Shown: piece after piece, positions 25,744 through 34,510 of the stretch
How positions within the stretch are numbered: the stretch's first letter is position 1
Layout of the letters: each line of letters starts with the position of its first letter
Source: Clavibacter sp. A6099
GTDB taxonomy: Bacteria; Actinomycetota; Actinomycetes; Actinomycetales; Microbacteriaceae
Reading direction: 5' to 3'
DNA length: 64,000 bases
Assembly (NCBI RefSeq): GCF_021919125.1
Contig: NZ_CP083439.1
Location: 3,100,001 to 3,164,000, forward strand
Translations under genes and position numbers: made by a program
Notes under the pieces: generated by a model
Database searches by the model: none
What the model was told of the DNA's origin: nothing
The model's input: only the letters and a program-made list of their open reading frames with translations

Positions 25744-26800
25744 GGCGGGGGACCTCTCCTGAGCCTCGGACGATGAGCGTGGTGGGGACGACGACGGTCT
25801 GCGCGGGGCCGGCGTCCCCGTCGAGCCGGGCGAAGACGCGCTCCGCGGCGGCGTGGCCGATGCCCGACGGGTCCTGCGCGATCACGGTGACGGCCGGATC
25901 CAGCAGGGCCGCCAGCGGCAGGTCGTCGAAGCCGACGAGCGCGATGCGCCGGTGGGCGTCGTGCCGCCGGAGGGCCGTGATGACGCCGATGGTGATGAGG
26001 TTCTGCCCGCTGACGATCGCGGTCGGCGGCTCGGGCAGGTCGAGCAGTCGCTCGGCGAGCGCCTCGGCCACGCGCTCGTCCCACGCGCCGTCGAGGACGA
26101 GCTCGGGCGCCACGGGCAGCCCGCGCCGCTGCATCTCCTCGACGAAGCCGCGCTCGCGCTCCCGGGCAGTGAAGATCTCCGGCCGGTCGCCGAGGAACGC
26201 GATCCGGCGGTGGCCCTGGTCGGCGAGGTGCGCGACGGCCCGGGAGACGCCGGCCGCGTTGTCGACGATGACCGAGTCGGCCTCGAGCCCGGCGGGCACG
26301 CGGTCGACGAACACGAGCGGGGTGCCGCGCGACGCCGCGACGCCGAGGTAGGCCTGGCTGGGCGCGATGGTGGTGAGGATGAGCCCGTCGACCCGGCGGG
26401 CGAGGAACGCGTCGACGGAGGAGCGCTCCCGCTCGGGGTCGTCGTCGAGGCTCGAGGCGAAGACGGCGACCCGTCGCTCCTTGGCCACCTCCTCGACCGC
26501 GCGATGCACCGCTCCCGAGAACGGGTTGGCCACGCTGCCGACGAGCAGGCCGAGCGTGTTGGTGCGTCGGTCGGCACGGCGCAGGTTGCCGGCGTGCAGA
26601 TCGGGCTGGTACTGCAGCTGCTCCACGGCGGCCTGCACCCGGGCGGTCATCTCCGCGGAGACGTTCGGCTCACCGTTGACCACGCGCGACACCGTCTTGA
26701 TGCCGACGCCCGCGAGCCGCGCCACGTGCTTCATCGTGGGGCGGCGCGCGCCCGACGGCGGGTCGGGTGGGGATCCGGGCGGGGATGACAACGGTGTCAC
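25736..26800 (-). CDS. LacI-family repressor of the divergent sugar ABC operon
   Basis: With the GTG start at 26800 the protein is 354 residues. The LacI HTH is RRPTMKHVARLAGVGIKTVSRVVNGE, followed by the periplasmic-binding-like core (about 85-350). One palindrome (26786-26799) overlaps the GTG itself and a second (26865-26878) lies in the divergent promoter, a typical autoregulated layout. An ATG at 26836 would add 12 residues. The repressor probably releases on binding the sugar or its phosphate. Confidence 0.87.
   Translation of the reverse strand: MTPLSSPPGSPPDPPSGARRPTMKHVARLAGVGIKTVSRVVNGEPNVSAEMTARVQAAVEQLQYQPDLHAGNLRRADRRTNTLGLLVGSVANPFSGAVHRAVEEVAKERRVAVFASSLDDDPERERSSVDAFLARRVDGLILTTIAPSQAYLGVAASRGTPLVFVDRVPAGLEADSVIVDNAAGVSRAVAHLADQGHRRIAFLGDRPEIFTARERERGFVEEMQRRGLPVAPELVLDGAWDERVAEALAERLLDLPEPPTAIVSGQNLITIGVITALRRHDAHRRIALVGFDDLPLAALLDPAVTVIAQDPSGIGHAAAERVFARLDGDAGPAQTVVVPTTLIVRGSGEVPRHA
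26786..26799. promoter_or_regulatory. LacI operator O2 (overlaps lacI start)
   Basis: TGACAACGGTGTCA has 5-bp perfect arms (TGACA/TGTCA) around ACGG and shares TGACAACG with the second operator. It covers the lacI GTG start, so binding would block the gene's own expression. Confidence 0.5.
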
Positions 26801-26864
26801 GAAAGGGTCTCGCTCTCTGCGCAATGGCTTGACCATACCGGGTCCCACCCGGTAGACCTCTACC

Positions 26865-26878
26865 TGACAACGTTGTCG
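26865..26878. promoter_or_regulatory. LacI operator O1 (in the ABC operon promoter)
   Basis: GACAACGTTGTC (26866-26877) is a perfect 12-bp palindrome with a central CG, as is typical of LacI-family sites. It lies just downstream of a possible promoter (TTGACC at 26829-26834, TAGACC at 26853-26858) and 36 bases before the binding-protein ATG. A further dyad, GGTAGA-CC-TCTACC, occupies 26851-26864. Confidence 0.65.
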
Positions 26879-26913
26879 GGAGCGCGCTCCCACCCGAAGG
26901 ACAGGATCCACCA

Positions 26914-28005
26914 ATGACGAACCGATCCCCGCGCCTCGTGCGCACCATCGCCCTCGGCTCGGCGGCCCTCATCGCCGCGGGCGGGCTCGCCGGCTGCTCC
27001 AGCTCGAGCGGCGCCTCCGGATCCGGCGGATCCGGCGACGTCGGCGTCTCGCTCATCGTGAAGACGACCACCAACCCCTTCTTCGTCGCGATGGAGGACG
27101 GCGCGAAGGAGGCCGCGGCGAAGGACGGCATCGACCTCACGCTCGCCGCCGGCAAGGCGGACGGCGACGAGGACACCCAGATCCAGGCCATCGAGAACGC
27201 CATCTCGAAGGGCGACAAGGGCATCCTCATCACGATCAACGGCCCCTCGGTCCTCGACGCGATCCAGAAGGCCCGCGACGCCGGCCTCTTCGTCATCGCG
27301 CTCGACACGGCACCCGACCCGGCCGACTCCGTCGACATCACGTTCGCCACCGACAACTTCGCCGCGGGCGAGTCCATCGGCAAGTGGGCCGCCGCGCAGC
27401 TCGGCGGCAAGAAGGCGACCATCGCCCTCCTCGACCTGTACGACGACAAGGCCATCTCGGTCGACTACAACCGCGACCAGGGCTTCCTCACCGGAATGGG
27501 CATCGACGTCGGCGACAAGGCCAAGAACGGCGACGAGGCGAAGACCGGCGACTACAGCGGCGGCGACTACGAGATCGTCGGCAACGAGGCCACGCAGGGC
27601 GCCGAGGACGGCGGCCGCACGGCGATGGAGACGCTGCTGTCGAAGGACCCCGACATCAACGTCGTCTACACGATCAACGAGCCCGCCGCGTTCGGCGCTT
27701 ATCAGGCGCTCCAGGCGGCCGGCAAGGAGAAGGACGTGATCCTCGTCTCGGTCGACGGCGGATGCGCGGGCGTCAAGAACGTCAAGGAGGGCGTCATCGG
27801 CGCCACCGCCCAGCAGTACCCCGTGAAGATGGCGCAGCTCGGCGTCGAGGCCATCGCGCAGCTCGCGAAGGACGGCACCAAGCCCGCCACGAGCGCCGGC
27901 CTCGACTTCTTCGACACCGGATCCGCGCTCGTCACCGACACCCCCGTCGACGGCCTCGACAGCATCACGGCCGACGACGCCGCGACGAAGTGCTGGGGCG
28001 AGTGA
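26914..28005 (+). CDS. frcB: Sugar ABC transporter substrate-binding lipoprotein (fructose/ribose type)
   Basis: The 363-residue precursor has a lipoprotein signal (GGLAGC, Cys at about 28) and a Ser/Gly linker. The mature periplasmic-binding fold of the RbsB/FrcB type contains VGVSLIVKTTTNPFFVAMEDGAKEAA and VYTINEPAAFGAYQAL. It binds a monosaccharide, with FrcB as the closest relative I recognise. AGGACAGGATCC precedes the ATG. It heads the operon frcB-frcC-frcA-monooxygenase under LacI control. Confidence 0.88.
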   Translation: MTNRSPRLVRTIALGSAALIAAGGLAGCSSSSGASGSGGSGDVGVSLIVKTTTNPFFVAMEDGAKEAAAKDGIDLTLAAGKADGDEDTQIQAIENAISKGDKGILITINGPSVLDAIQKARDAGLFVIALDTAPDPADSVDITFATDNFAAGESIGKWAAAQLGGKKATIALLDLYDDKAISVDYNRDQGFLTGMGIDVGDKAKNGDEAKTGDYSGGDYEIVGNEATQGAEDGGRTAMETLLSKDPDINVVYTINEPAAFGAYQALQAAGKEKDVILVSVDGGCAGVKNVKEGVIGATAQQYPVKMAQLGVEAIAQLAKDGTKPATSAGLDFFDTGSALVTDTPVDGLDSITADDAATKCWGE

Positions 28006-28007
28006 CC

Positions 28008-29051
28008 GTGAGCCGGACCACCGACCCGAACCCGCCCACCTCCGCCCTCGACCTCGCGAACGAGTTCCTCGACCGGCGCACGCCCCTCGACCGGATCCGC
28101 GGGGTGCTGCACCGCTACCCCGCCGTCAGCCCGGCCGTCGTGCTGGTCCTCGCGGTCATCGTGTTCGGCCTGCTCAACGACCGCTTCCTCGATCCCGCCA
28201 ACCTGTCGCTCGTCACGCAGCAGGTCGCCGTGGTCGGCACGCTCGCGGTGGCGCAGACGCTGATCATCCTCACCGCGGGCATCGACCTCTCGGTGGGCGC
28301 GGTCATGGTGCTCACCTCGATGGTCATCGCGCAGACCGCGAGCGAGAACGGCCTGCCGGCACCCGCCGCGCTGGCCGCCGGGCTCGTCGTCGGCCTCGCG
28401 GCCGGCGCGTTCAACGGCCTCCTCGTGACGCGGCTGCGGCTCCCCCCGTTCATCGTCACGCTCGGGACGCTGAACATCTTCGTGGCGCTCACGCTCCTCT
28501 ACTCCAACGGCGCGACCATCCGCGGCGTGGACATGCCGGCCGCCCTCTCCTGGACGGGCCGCACGTTCGACCTCGCCGGGGTGAAGATCAGCTTCGGCGT
28601 GGTGCTCATGCTGGTGCTCTACATCGTGGTCGCGTTCATCCTCGGCAAGACCGCGTGGGGCCGGCACGTGTACGCGGTCGGCGACGACAAGGAGGCCGCG
28701 CGCCTCGCTGGCATCAGCGTCAACCGGGTGCTCATGAGCGTGTACCTCGCGGCCGGGGCGATCCTCGCGGTCGGCGCGTGGATCGCGATCGGCCGCAGCA
28801 ACGCGGCCAGCCCGAACGCGGGCGCCGACCTCAACCTCGACTCGATCACCGCGGTGGTGATCGGCGGCACGAGCCTCTTCGGCGGCCGCGGCACCGTCTG
28901 GGGCACGCTCCTCGGCGCGCTCATCGTCGGCGTCTTCCGCAACGGGCTCTCGCTCGCCGGGCTGGACGTGCTGTACCAGACCCTCGCCGTGGGCGTCCTC
29001 ATCATCGTGGCGGTCTCCGTCGACCAGTGGATCCGAAAGGTGCGCAAGTGA
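28008..29051 (+). CDS. frcC: Sugar ABC transporter permease (fructose/ribose type)
   Basis: The 347-residue RbsC/FrcC-type permease has ten helices and the typical AVGDDKEAARLAGISV cytoplasmic loop and GGTSLFGGRGTVWGTLLGALI segment. I favour GTG 28008, which has GGGG 8 bases upstream. GTG 28002, which overlaps the frcB stop (GTGA), would add two residues. Confidence 0.88.
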   Translation: MSRTTDPNPPTSALDLANEFLDRRTPLDRIRGVLHRYPAVSPAVVLVLAVIVFGLLNDRFLDPANLSLVTQQVAVVGTLAVAQTLIILTAGIDLSVGAVMVLTSMVIAQTASENGLPAPAALAAGLVVGLAAGAFNGLLVTRLRLPPFIVTLGTLNIFVALTLLYSNGATIRGVDMPAALSWTGRTFDLAGVKISFGVVLMLVLYIVVAFILGKTAWGRHVYAVGDDKEAARLAGISVNRVLMSVYLAAGAILAVGAWIAIGRSNAASPNAGADLNLDSITAVVIGGTSLFGGRGTVWGTLLGALIVGVFRNGLSLAGLDVLYQTLAVGVLIIVAVSVDQWIRKVRK

Positions 29052-29845
29052 CCCTCACCGACCCCGCGGGGAGCGCCCCCGCCCCGACCCGCACGCCCGT
29101 CCTCGAGGCGAAGCGGCTCGTGAAGACCTTCGGCCGCGTGGTCGGACTCGACGGCGTCAGCCTTGAGCTCTTCCCCGGCGAGGTGCTCGCGATCATCGGC
29201 GACAACGGCGCCGGCAAGTCGACGCTCATCAAGTGCCTCACGGGAGCGGAGACGCCCGACGAGGGCGAGCTGTTCCTCGACGGCAAGCCCGTGTCGTTCA
29301 AGCGGCCGCAGGACGCCCGGGCCGCGGGGATCGAGACGGTGTACCAGAACCTGGCCGTCTCGCCCGCGCTCGACGTGGCCTCGAACCTCTACCTCGGGCG
29401 CGAGAAGCGGAAGAAGGGGATCCTCGGATCCGTCTTCCGCATGCTCGACACGGCCGGCATGCGCCGGGAGGCCAAGGCGGAGCTGACCGAGCTCGGCATC
29501 TCGACGCTGCAGGACGTGACCGTGCCGGTCGAGAACCTGTCCGGCGGGCAGCGGCAGGCGGTCGCCGTGGCGCGCGCCGCGGCGTTCGGCTCGAAGGTCG
29601 TGGTGCTCGACGAGCCCACCGCGGCGCTCGGCGTGCGCGAGTCGAACCAGGTGCTCGAGCTGGTGCGGAACCTGCGCGACCGCGGCATCCCGGTGATCCT
29701 CATCAGCCACAACATGCCGCAGGTGTTCGAGGTGGCCGACCGGATCCACATCCAGCGCCTGGGCAAGAAGGCCGCGACGATCACGCCGCAGTCGCACTCG
29801 ATGACCGACGCCGTCGCGATCATGACGGGCGCGGCGACGGCGTGA
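29048..29845 (+). CDS. frcA: Sugar ABC transporter ATP-binding protein (single-domain, FrcA-like)
   Basis: The 265-residue ATPase has one nucleotide-binding domain, unlike the duplicated RbsA/XylG type, which supports the FrcA assignment. It has Walker A GDNGAGKST (51-59), the Q-loop TVYQNLAV, signature LSGGQRQ (164-170), Walker B VVVLDEP (184-190) and the switch His in LISHN. GTG 29048 overlaps the permease stop (GTGA). Confidence 0.92.
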   Translation: MTLTDPAGSAPAPTRTPVLEAKRLVKTFGRVVGLDGVSLELFPGEVLAIIGDNGAGKSTLIKCLTGAETPDEGELFLDGKPVSFKRPQDARAAGIETVYQNLAVSPALDVASNLYLGREKRKKGILGSVFRMLDTAGMRREAKAELTELGISTLQDVTVPVENLSGGQRQAVAVARAAAFGSKVVVLDEPTAALGVRESNQVLELVRNLRDRGIPVILISHNMPQVFEVADRIHIQRLGKKAATITPQSHSMTDAVAIMTGAATA

Positions 29846-30135
29846 CGGCGACGGTGCTGTACGCCGAGTTCACGGCGCTGCCGGGGCACGAGGAGCAGGT
29901 GGCGCGGATGATCGCCGGCCTCGCGGAGCTCGTGCGCGCCGAGCCCGGCAACGTCGTGTTCGAGCCGTACCGGCGGGTGGAGGATCCGGCGCGCTTCGTC
30001 GTGCACGAGGTCTACCGCGACGAGGCCGCGTTCCAGGCGCACATCGGGGCGTCGTACGGCGCCGAGTTCAACGCGGCTCTGGGGCCGCTCATCGTGGAGG
30101 ACGGATCCCAGCTCACGTTCCTCGCGCCCGTCTGA
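29842..30135 (+). CDS. Antibiotic-biosynthesis-monooxygenase (ABM) domain protein
   Basis: The 97-residue protein is a single ferredoxin-like ABM domain (YAEFTALPGHEEQVARMIAGL ... FVVHEVYRDEAAFQAHI). Related YgiN-type proteins are quinol or autoinducer-modifying monooxygenases, and others are dimeric binding proteins. Its GTG overlaps the ATPase stop (GTGA), so it is the last gene of the sugar operon. What it contributes to sugar metabolism is not evident. Confidence 0.82.
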   Translation: MTATVLYAEFTALPGHEEQVARMIAGLAELVRAEPGNVVFEPYRRVEDPARFVVHEVYRDEAAFQAHIGASYGAEFNAALGPLIVEDGSQLTFLAPV

Positions 30136-30154
30136 GCCGCGGATCCTGCGCGCA

Positions 30155-30194
30155 CCGCGGCCGCCCGGCGTCTCGACGCGCCGGGCGGCCGCGG
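30155..30194. terminator. Perfect 16-bp hairpin between convergent genes
   Basis: The bases 30155-30170 and 30179-30194 are exact inverse complements (stem beginning CCGCGGCC, 8-base loop TCTCGACG). The hairpin lies 20 bases after the ABM gene stop and faces the SDR gene, so it probably terminates both transcripts. There is no T-tract. Confidence 0.75.
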
Positions 30195-30237
30195 CCATGC
30201 GAGGTCGTGCGCCGCGGGTGCGCGCGCGACCCGCGGA

Positions 30238-30990
30238 TCAGCGCGCCGAGTACCCGCCGTCCACCAGGTGGTAGCTGCCCGAGATGAAGGACGCGTCGTC
30301 GCTGAGGAGGAAGAGCACGAGGGCCGCGACCTCCTTGTCCGTGCCGAGGCGGCCGGTCGCGTGCTGGCTCTCGAGGTACGCCAGCGCGTCCGCCGAGAGG
30401 GACGAGCGCACGAGCGGGGTGTCGATGAATCCGGGGCCGACCGCGTTGGTGCGCACGCCGCGGGCCGTGTACTCGAGCGCCGCGACCTTGGTGAGGCCGA
30501 CGAGGGCGTGCTTGCTCGCGACGTAGGCGGCGTTCTGGGCGAAGCCGACGGATCCGAGCACCGAGCTCATGTTGACGACCGCGCCGCCGCCCGCCTCCAC
30601 CATCGCGGGGAGCTGGTAGCGGAGGCCGTAGAAGACGCCGTCGAGGTCGATGGCGCGCGTGCGGTCCCACGCGGAGATCTCGTAGTCGCCGATGTCGGCG
30701 GCCGGGGCGCTGATGCCGGCGTTGTTCACGGCGAGGTGCAGCGCGCCATACGCGTCGACGGCGTGCGCGACGGAGGCCTCCGAGTCCTCCGCCTTCGCGG
30801 TGTCCTGGCGGAACGCGGTCGCGGTGCCGCCTGCCGCCTCGATCTCCGCGACGACGCGCTCGGCCGCCTCCAGCTGGATGTCGGTGACGACGACCGACGC
30901 GCCCTCCGCGGCGAGCGCCCGGGAGATCGCGGCGCCGATGCCGCTGCCACCGCCCGTCACGAGCGCGGTTTTCGTGTCGAACCTGGCCAT
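30238..30990 (-). CDS. Short-chain dehydrogenase/reductase
   Basis: The 250-residue classical SDR has TGGGSGIGAAIS (cofactor motif), NNAG, Ser in NMSSVLG, the catalytic YVASK and the PGFIDTPL segment. Asp at the end of beta-2 (VVVTDIQ) predicts NAD(H) preference. GAGGATC precedes ATG 30990. The alcohol or ketone substrate is unknown. It is divergent from phoX, but the PHO box is oriented toward phoX. Confidence 0.88.
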   Translation of the reverse strand: MARFDTKTALVTGGGSGIGAAISRALAAEGASVVVTDIQLEAAERVVAEIEAAGGTATAFRQDTAKAEDSEASVAHAVDAYGALHLAVNNAGISAPAADIGDYEISAWDRTRAIDLDGVFYGLRYQLPAMVEAGGGAVVNMSSVLGSVGFAQNAAYVASKHALVGLTKVAALEYTARGVRTNAVGPGFIDTPLVRSSLSADALAYLESQHATGRLGTDKEVAALVLFLLSDDASFISGSYHLVDGGYSAR

Positions 30991-31057
30991 GGGGATCCTC
31001 CTCGGGCTGAGGCGGCGCGGATCCGCGCCGCTCCTCGACGCTACGCCCGCGCGATCC

Positions 31058-31090
31058 GTCCATCCCCGGTTAACCCGGCGTCCACCCCGG
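31058..31090 (+). promoter_or_regulatory. PHO box: three tandem 11-bp PhoP sites upstream of phoX
   Basis: Three contiguous 11-mers occur: GTCCATCCCCG (31058-31068), GTTAACCCGGC (31069-31079) and GTCCACCCCGG (31080-31090). They match the actinobacterial PhoP direct-repeat unit (GTTCACCC-like). A possible -10 (CAATAC, 31115-31120) follows at a fitting distance, so PhoP would replace a -35 box. Confidence 0.7.
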
Positions 31091-31182
31091 AGTCGGGGGC
31101 GCGCCCGAGGGCGCCAATACCTTCCAAGCGTGATGCGTCCGCCGCCCCCGCTGGGGACGCCCGAGATCGATGGAGACCCCAC

Positions 31183-33258
31183 ATGACCCTCACCCGCGAG
31201 AACCACCACCGGCTGCTGCCGATCCTGTCCCGCGACCCGCACGCCCGCGGCAAGCGCAGCACCGTCACCTGCCACCTCAAGTGCGACGACGCGTGCACGA
31301 AGCCCGTGCCGAACGTGACCGACAACTCCTACTTCCGCGACATCGCGGGGCGCGCCCTCTCGCGCCGCACGCTGCTCGGCGGCGCGGGCGCCGGTGCCCT
31401 CGCGATCCTCGTGGCGCAGAACGCCGCAGCTCCCGGCGCCGAGGCCGCCGCCGCGCAGGCCGCGTCGAACCTGCCCTTCACCGCGATCACGCCCGTCGAC
31501 GCCACCGTCGACCAGTTCACCGTGCCGACCGGGTACCGCTGGCAGCCGATCATCCGCTGGGGCGACCCGCTCTTCAGCTACGCCGACGACTTCGACGCCG
31601 ACAACCAGACGGCCAAGCTCGCGTCGCGCCAGTTCGGCTACAACAACGACTACCTCGACATCATCCCGATCAACTCGCGGAACAAGGAGGCGCTGCTCGT
31701 CGCCAACCACGAGTACACGAACGAGAACATCATGTTCCCGCCCGCGGCCGACGACGCCGAGCTCGCCGAGCAGCGCCGCATCGGGAAGGCCTCGCACGGC
31801 ATGTCCGTCGTGGCGCTCCGCCGCAAGACGGTCGGCCAGCCGTGGACCTACACGATCGGCCACCACCGCAACCGCCGCATCACCGCGGACACGCCCTTCT
31901 CCGTGTCGGGCCCCGCCGCCGGATCCGCGTCGCTGCGCACCAAGGACGACCCCAAGGGCACGCGCATCCTCGGCACGCTCGGCAACTGCGCCGGCGGCAC
32001 CACCCCGTGGGGCACCGTGCTCTCCGGCGAGGAGAACTTCAACGGCTACTTCCGCACCGCGGGCACGAGCGTCTCCGACAAGCGCTACGGGCTCGCCGAC
32101 AAGGCGACGACCCGCGGCTGGGAGGCCATCGACCCGCGCTTCGACGCCCGCACGGCCGGCTACGAGAACGAGCCGAACCGCTTCGGCTGGATCGTCGAGG
32201 TCGACCCGTTCGAGCCCGGCGAGGCGCCCGTGAAGCACACCGCGCTCGGCCGCTTCAAGCACGAGGGCGCGAACGTGATCCTCGGGAAGAGCGGCCACGT
32301 CGCCGCGTACATGGGCGACGACGAGCGCTTCGACTACCTGTACAAGTTCGTCTCGCACGACACGATGGTCGTGGGCACGTCGCGCCAGGACCGCCGCAAG
32401 AACAAGCAGCTGCTCACACGCGGCGCGCTCTACGTGGCGCGCTTCACGGGCGACTCGCCCGTCGCGGAGATCACCGGCACCGGCCAGGTCCCGTCCGACG
32501 GCTCGTTCGACGGCATCGGCCAGTGGATCCCGCTGGTGATCGACGGCGTCTGCCAGGTCCCCGGCTTCACGACCGAGGAGGCGCTCGTGCACACGCGCCT
32601 CGTCGCCGACGCGGCCGGCGCCACGAAGATGGACCGCTGCGAGGACGTCCAGCCGAGCCCCGTCACCGGCAAGATCTACGTCGCCTGCACCAACAACACC
32701 GACCGCGGCAAGGCCGGCAAGGAGGGCGCAACGGAGATGAACCCGCGGACGACCAACCGCGACGGCCACATCGTGGAGATCACCGAGGACGGCGGCGACC
32801 TCCGCTCGACCACCTTCACGTGGAACCTGCTGCTCGTCGCGGGCGACCCGGCGAAGAACGAGTCGACCTACTTCTCGGGCTTCCCGAAGGACAAGGTCTC
32901 GCCCATCAGCTGCCCGGACAACGTCGCGTTCGACTCCGAGGGCAACCTCTGGATCTCCACCGACGGCGCCCCGAGCACCATCGGCCTCAACGACGGCCTG
33001 TTCAAGGTCCCCGTCGAGGGCGCCGAGCGCGGCCACGTGCAGCAGTTCCTCTCGGTGCCCACCGAGGCGGAGACCTGCGGGCCGGTCGTGCACGACACCG
33101 AGGGCATGGTGTTCGTCGCGGTGCAGCACCCGGGCGAGGACGGCTCGTTCGCCGAGCAGCACTCGTTCTTCCCCGACTACGTGCCGGCAGGCGCCACCCC
33201 GCCCAAGGGCGCGTGGCGCGGACCGCGCCCGTCGGTGATCCAGGTGTGGCGCGGCTGA
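31183..33258 (+). CDS. phoX: PhoX-type alkaline phosphatase (DUF839), Tat-exported
   Basis: The 691-residue protein has a Tat signal (ALSRRTLLGGAGAGALAIL, RR at 61-62) after a 50-residue cytoplasmic leader containing CHLKCDDAC. The body is the DUF839/PhoX beta-propeller (VANHEYTNEN, GTVLSGEENFNGY and CPDNVAFDSEGNLWIS), which carries Ca/Fe ligands in characterised PhoX. It releases phosphate from phosphomonoesters outside the cell. It lies downstream of a PHO box, so phosphate starvation should induce it. A 13-bp hairpin follows. Confidence 0.92.
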   Translation: MTLTRENHHRLLPILSRDPHARGKRSTVTCHLKCDDACTKPVPNVTDNSYFRDIAGRALSRRTLLGGAGAGALAILVAQNAAAPGAEAAAAQAASNLPFTAITPVDATVDQFTVPTGYRWQPIIRWGDPLFSYADDFDADNQTAKLASRQFGYNNDYLDIIPINSRNKEALLVANHEYTNENIMFPPAADDAELAEQRRIGKASHGMSVVALRRKTVGQPWTYTIGHHRNRRITADTPFSVSGPAAGSASLRTKDDPKGTRILGTLGNCAGGTTPWGTVLSGEENFNGYFRTAGTSVSDKRYGLADKATTRGWEAIDPRFDARTAGYENEPNRFGWIVEVDPFEPGEAPVKHTALGRFKHEGANVILGKSGHVAAYMGDDERFDYLYKFVSHDTMVVGTSRQDRRKNKQLLTRGALYVARFTGDSPVAEITGTGQVPSDGSFDGIGQWIPLVIDGVCQVPGFTTEEALVHTRLVADAAGATKMDRCEDVQPSPVTGKIYVACTNNTDRGKAGKEGATEMNPRTTNRDGHIVEITEDGGDLRSTTFTWNLLLVAGDPAKNESTYFSGFPKDKVSPISCPDNVAFDSEGNLWISTDGAPSTIGLNDGLFKVPVEGAERGHVQQFLSVPTEAETCGPVVHDTEGMVFVAVQHPGEDGSFAEQHSFFPDYVPAGATPPKGAWRGPRPSVIQVWRG

Positions 33259-33311
33259 CCCACCGAGAGCTACTCGCGGGGCGACCCGTGAGCTGATCGG
33301 GGGGCCGATCG

Positions 33312-33343
33312 GAGGGCCGGGGCGTGCGTGCGCCCCGGCCCTC
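33312..33343 (+). terminator. Terminator hairpin after phoX
   Basis: GAGGGCCGGGGCG (33312-33324) pairs perfectly with CGCCCCGGCCCTC (33331-33343) across the loop TGCGTG, 54 bases after the phoX stop. Confidence 0.65.
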
Positions 33344-33454
33344 GTGCGTCTGCCAGTCGTGCGCGGAGGCGGGTGCGTGCGCGCCTGTCGCCGTGCGTGG
33401 CCGATCGCCGCGGACGGTCGGTCGTGCAGCACGGCCGGGGCTAGCGTCGGGATC

Positions 33455-33838
33455 ATGACCGAGCGCCCGCAGGATCCCGACGCCAACGCGGCCGACCCCA
33501 CGGTCGCCTCGGACGCCGCGGCAGCCTCGGACGCCGCGATCGAGGCGGAGCGCTGGCTGGTCGTGGACGGGCGGCGGTGGCCCCGCACGGATCCGTCGCT
33601 GCCGGCCGAGCTGGTCGACGCGCTGAAGTCGCATCTCGGCCGCGGCCGGTCGGGGGTCCGCACGGCGAAGCGCGCGGGCGACGATGCCGCGATCGCGACG
33701 GCCCGGGAGCGGGTCAGCCTCGCGAAGCACGGCCTCGGCGAGCGCGGCCCGCGCTGGTGGGACGAGCCGGAGGATGCGCGCCTCGAGCGGGCGCGGGAGG
33801 CGCTGCGCGCTCTGGAGGCGCTCGACGCCTCCGGGTGA
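33455..33838 (+). CDS. Conserved small actinobacterial protein of unknown function
   Basis: The 127-residue protein has an Ala/Asp-rich disordered start (about 1-35). A conserved core (WLVVDGRRWPRTDPSLP ... GERGPRWWDEPEDARLERAREAL) with several Trp and a basic helix follows. I recognise the core as a short Microbacteriaceae family (sometimes labelled Tol-related without evidence). No catalytic motif or signal peptide is evident. ATG 33455 begins the conserved region; the next gene starts 48 bases downstream. Confidence 0.65.
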   Translation: MTERPQDPDANAADPTVASDAAAASDAAIEAERWLVVDGRRWPRTDPSLPAELVDALKSHLGRGRSGVRTAKRAGDDAAIATARERVSLAKHGLGERGPRWWDEPEDARLERAREALRALEALDASG

Positions 33839-33885
33839 CCGACCGCCCGGCGCATCCGGGACGGCCTGCGGGCCAGGCTGGACGC

Positions 33886-34491
33886 ATGCAGCTCTACTCC
33901 GCGCTCCCCCTCGTCCGCGCCCGGCAGATCGCGGCCGACACCGCGGCGCTCGCGGGCATCGTCGTGTCGGTGCTGGTGGGGATCGCGGTGGCCGCGCTCA
34001 TCCGCCCGCTCGGCGACCTCGGCCGCAGCATGGAGGAGTCGGGCACGCGGCTCAGCGGATCCATGACCGACGCCGCCACGGCGCTCGGCCGCATCCCGCT
34101 CGTGGGCGACGCCGCGCGCGGGCCCTTCGAGGACGCGAGCGGGATCGGATCAGGCCTCGTGCAGGCGGGTCGGGACCAGCAGTCGCTCGTCAGCACCATC
34201 GCGCTCGTGCTCGGGCTCCTCGTGGCGCTCGTGCCGATCGCGTTCATCGTGCGGCACTGGCTGCTGCGGCGGATCTCGTTCGTGCGGCGCGCGGCGGCCG
34301 CCCGCTCGCTCGCGGCGACTCCCGGCGGCACCGAGCTGCTCGCGCTCCGGGCCCTCTCGTCCCGGAAGTCCGCGGCGCTGCTGAAGGCGCACCCGGATCC
34401 GGTCGCCGCCTGGCGCGCGGGCGACCCGCGTGTCGTGCGCCAGCTCGCCGACCTGGCGCTGCGCGACGCGGGGGTGTCTGCGGGGCGGTGA
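33886..34491 (+). CDS. Two-helix membrane protein of unknown function
   Basis: The 201-residue protein has helices at about 20-42 and 103-125. The extracellular loop between them is amphipathic (LGDLGRSMEESGTRLSGSMTDAAT). A cytoplasmic C-terminal helical domain (ARSLAATPGGTELLALRALSSR) ends the protein. The topology resembles actinobacterial membrane proteins of unassigned role. It may be cotranscribed with the preceding gene. Confidence 0.65.
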   Translation: MQLYSALPLVRARQIAADTAALAGIVVSVLVGIAVAALIRPLGDLGRSMEESGTRLSGSMTDAATALGRIPLVGDAARGPFEDASGIGSGLVQAGRDQQSLVSTIALVLGLLVALVPIAFIVRHWLLRRISFVRRAAAARSLAATPGGTELLALRALSSRKSAALLKAHPDPVAAWRAGDPRVVRQLADLALRDAGVSAGR

Positions 34492-34510
34492 TCCGTACGC
34501 CCCCGCGCCC

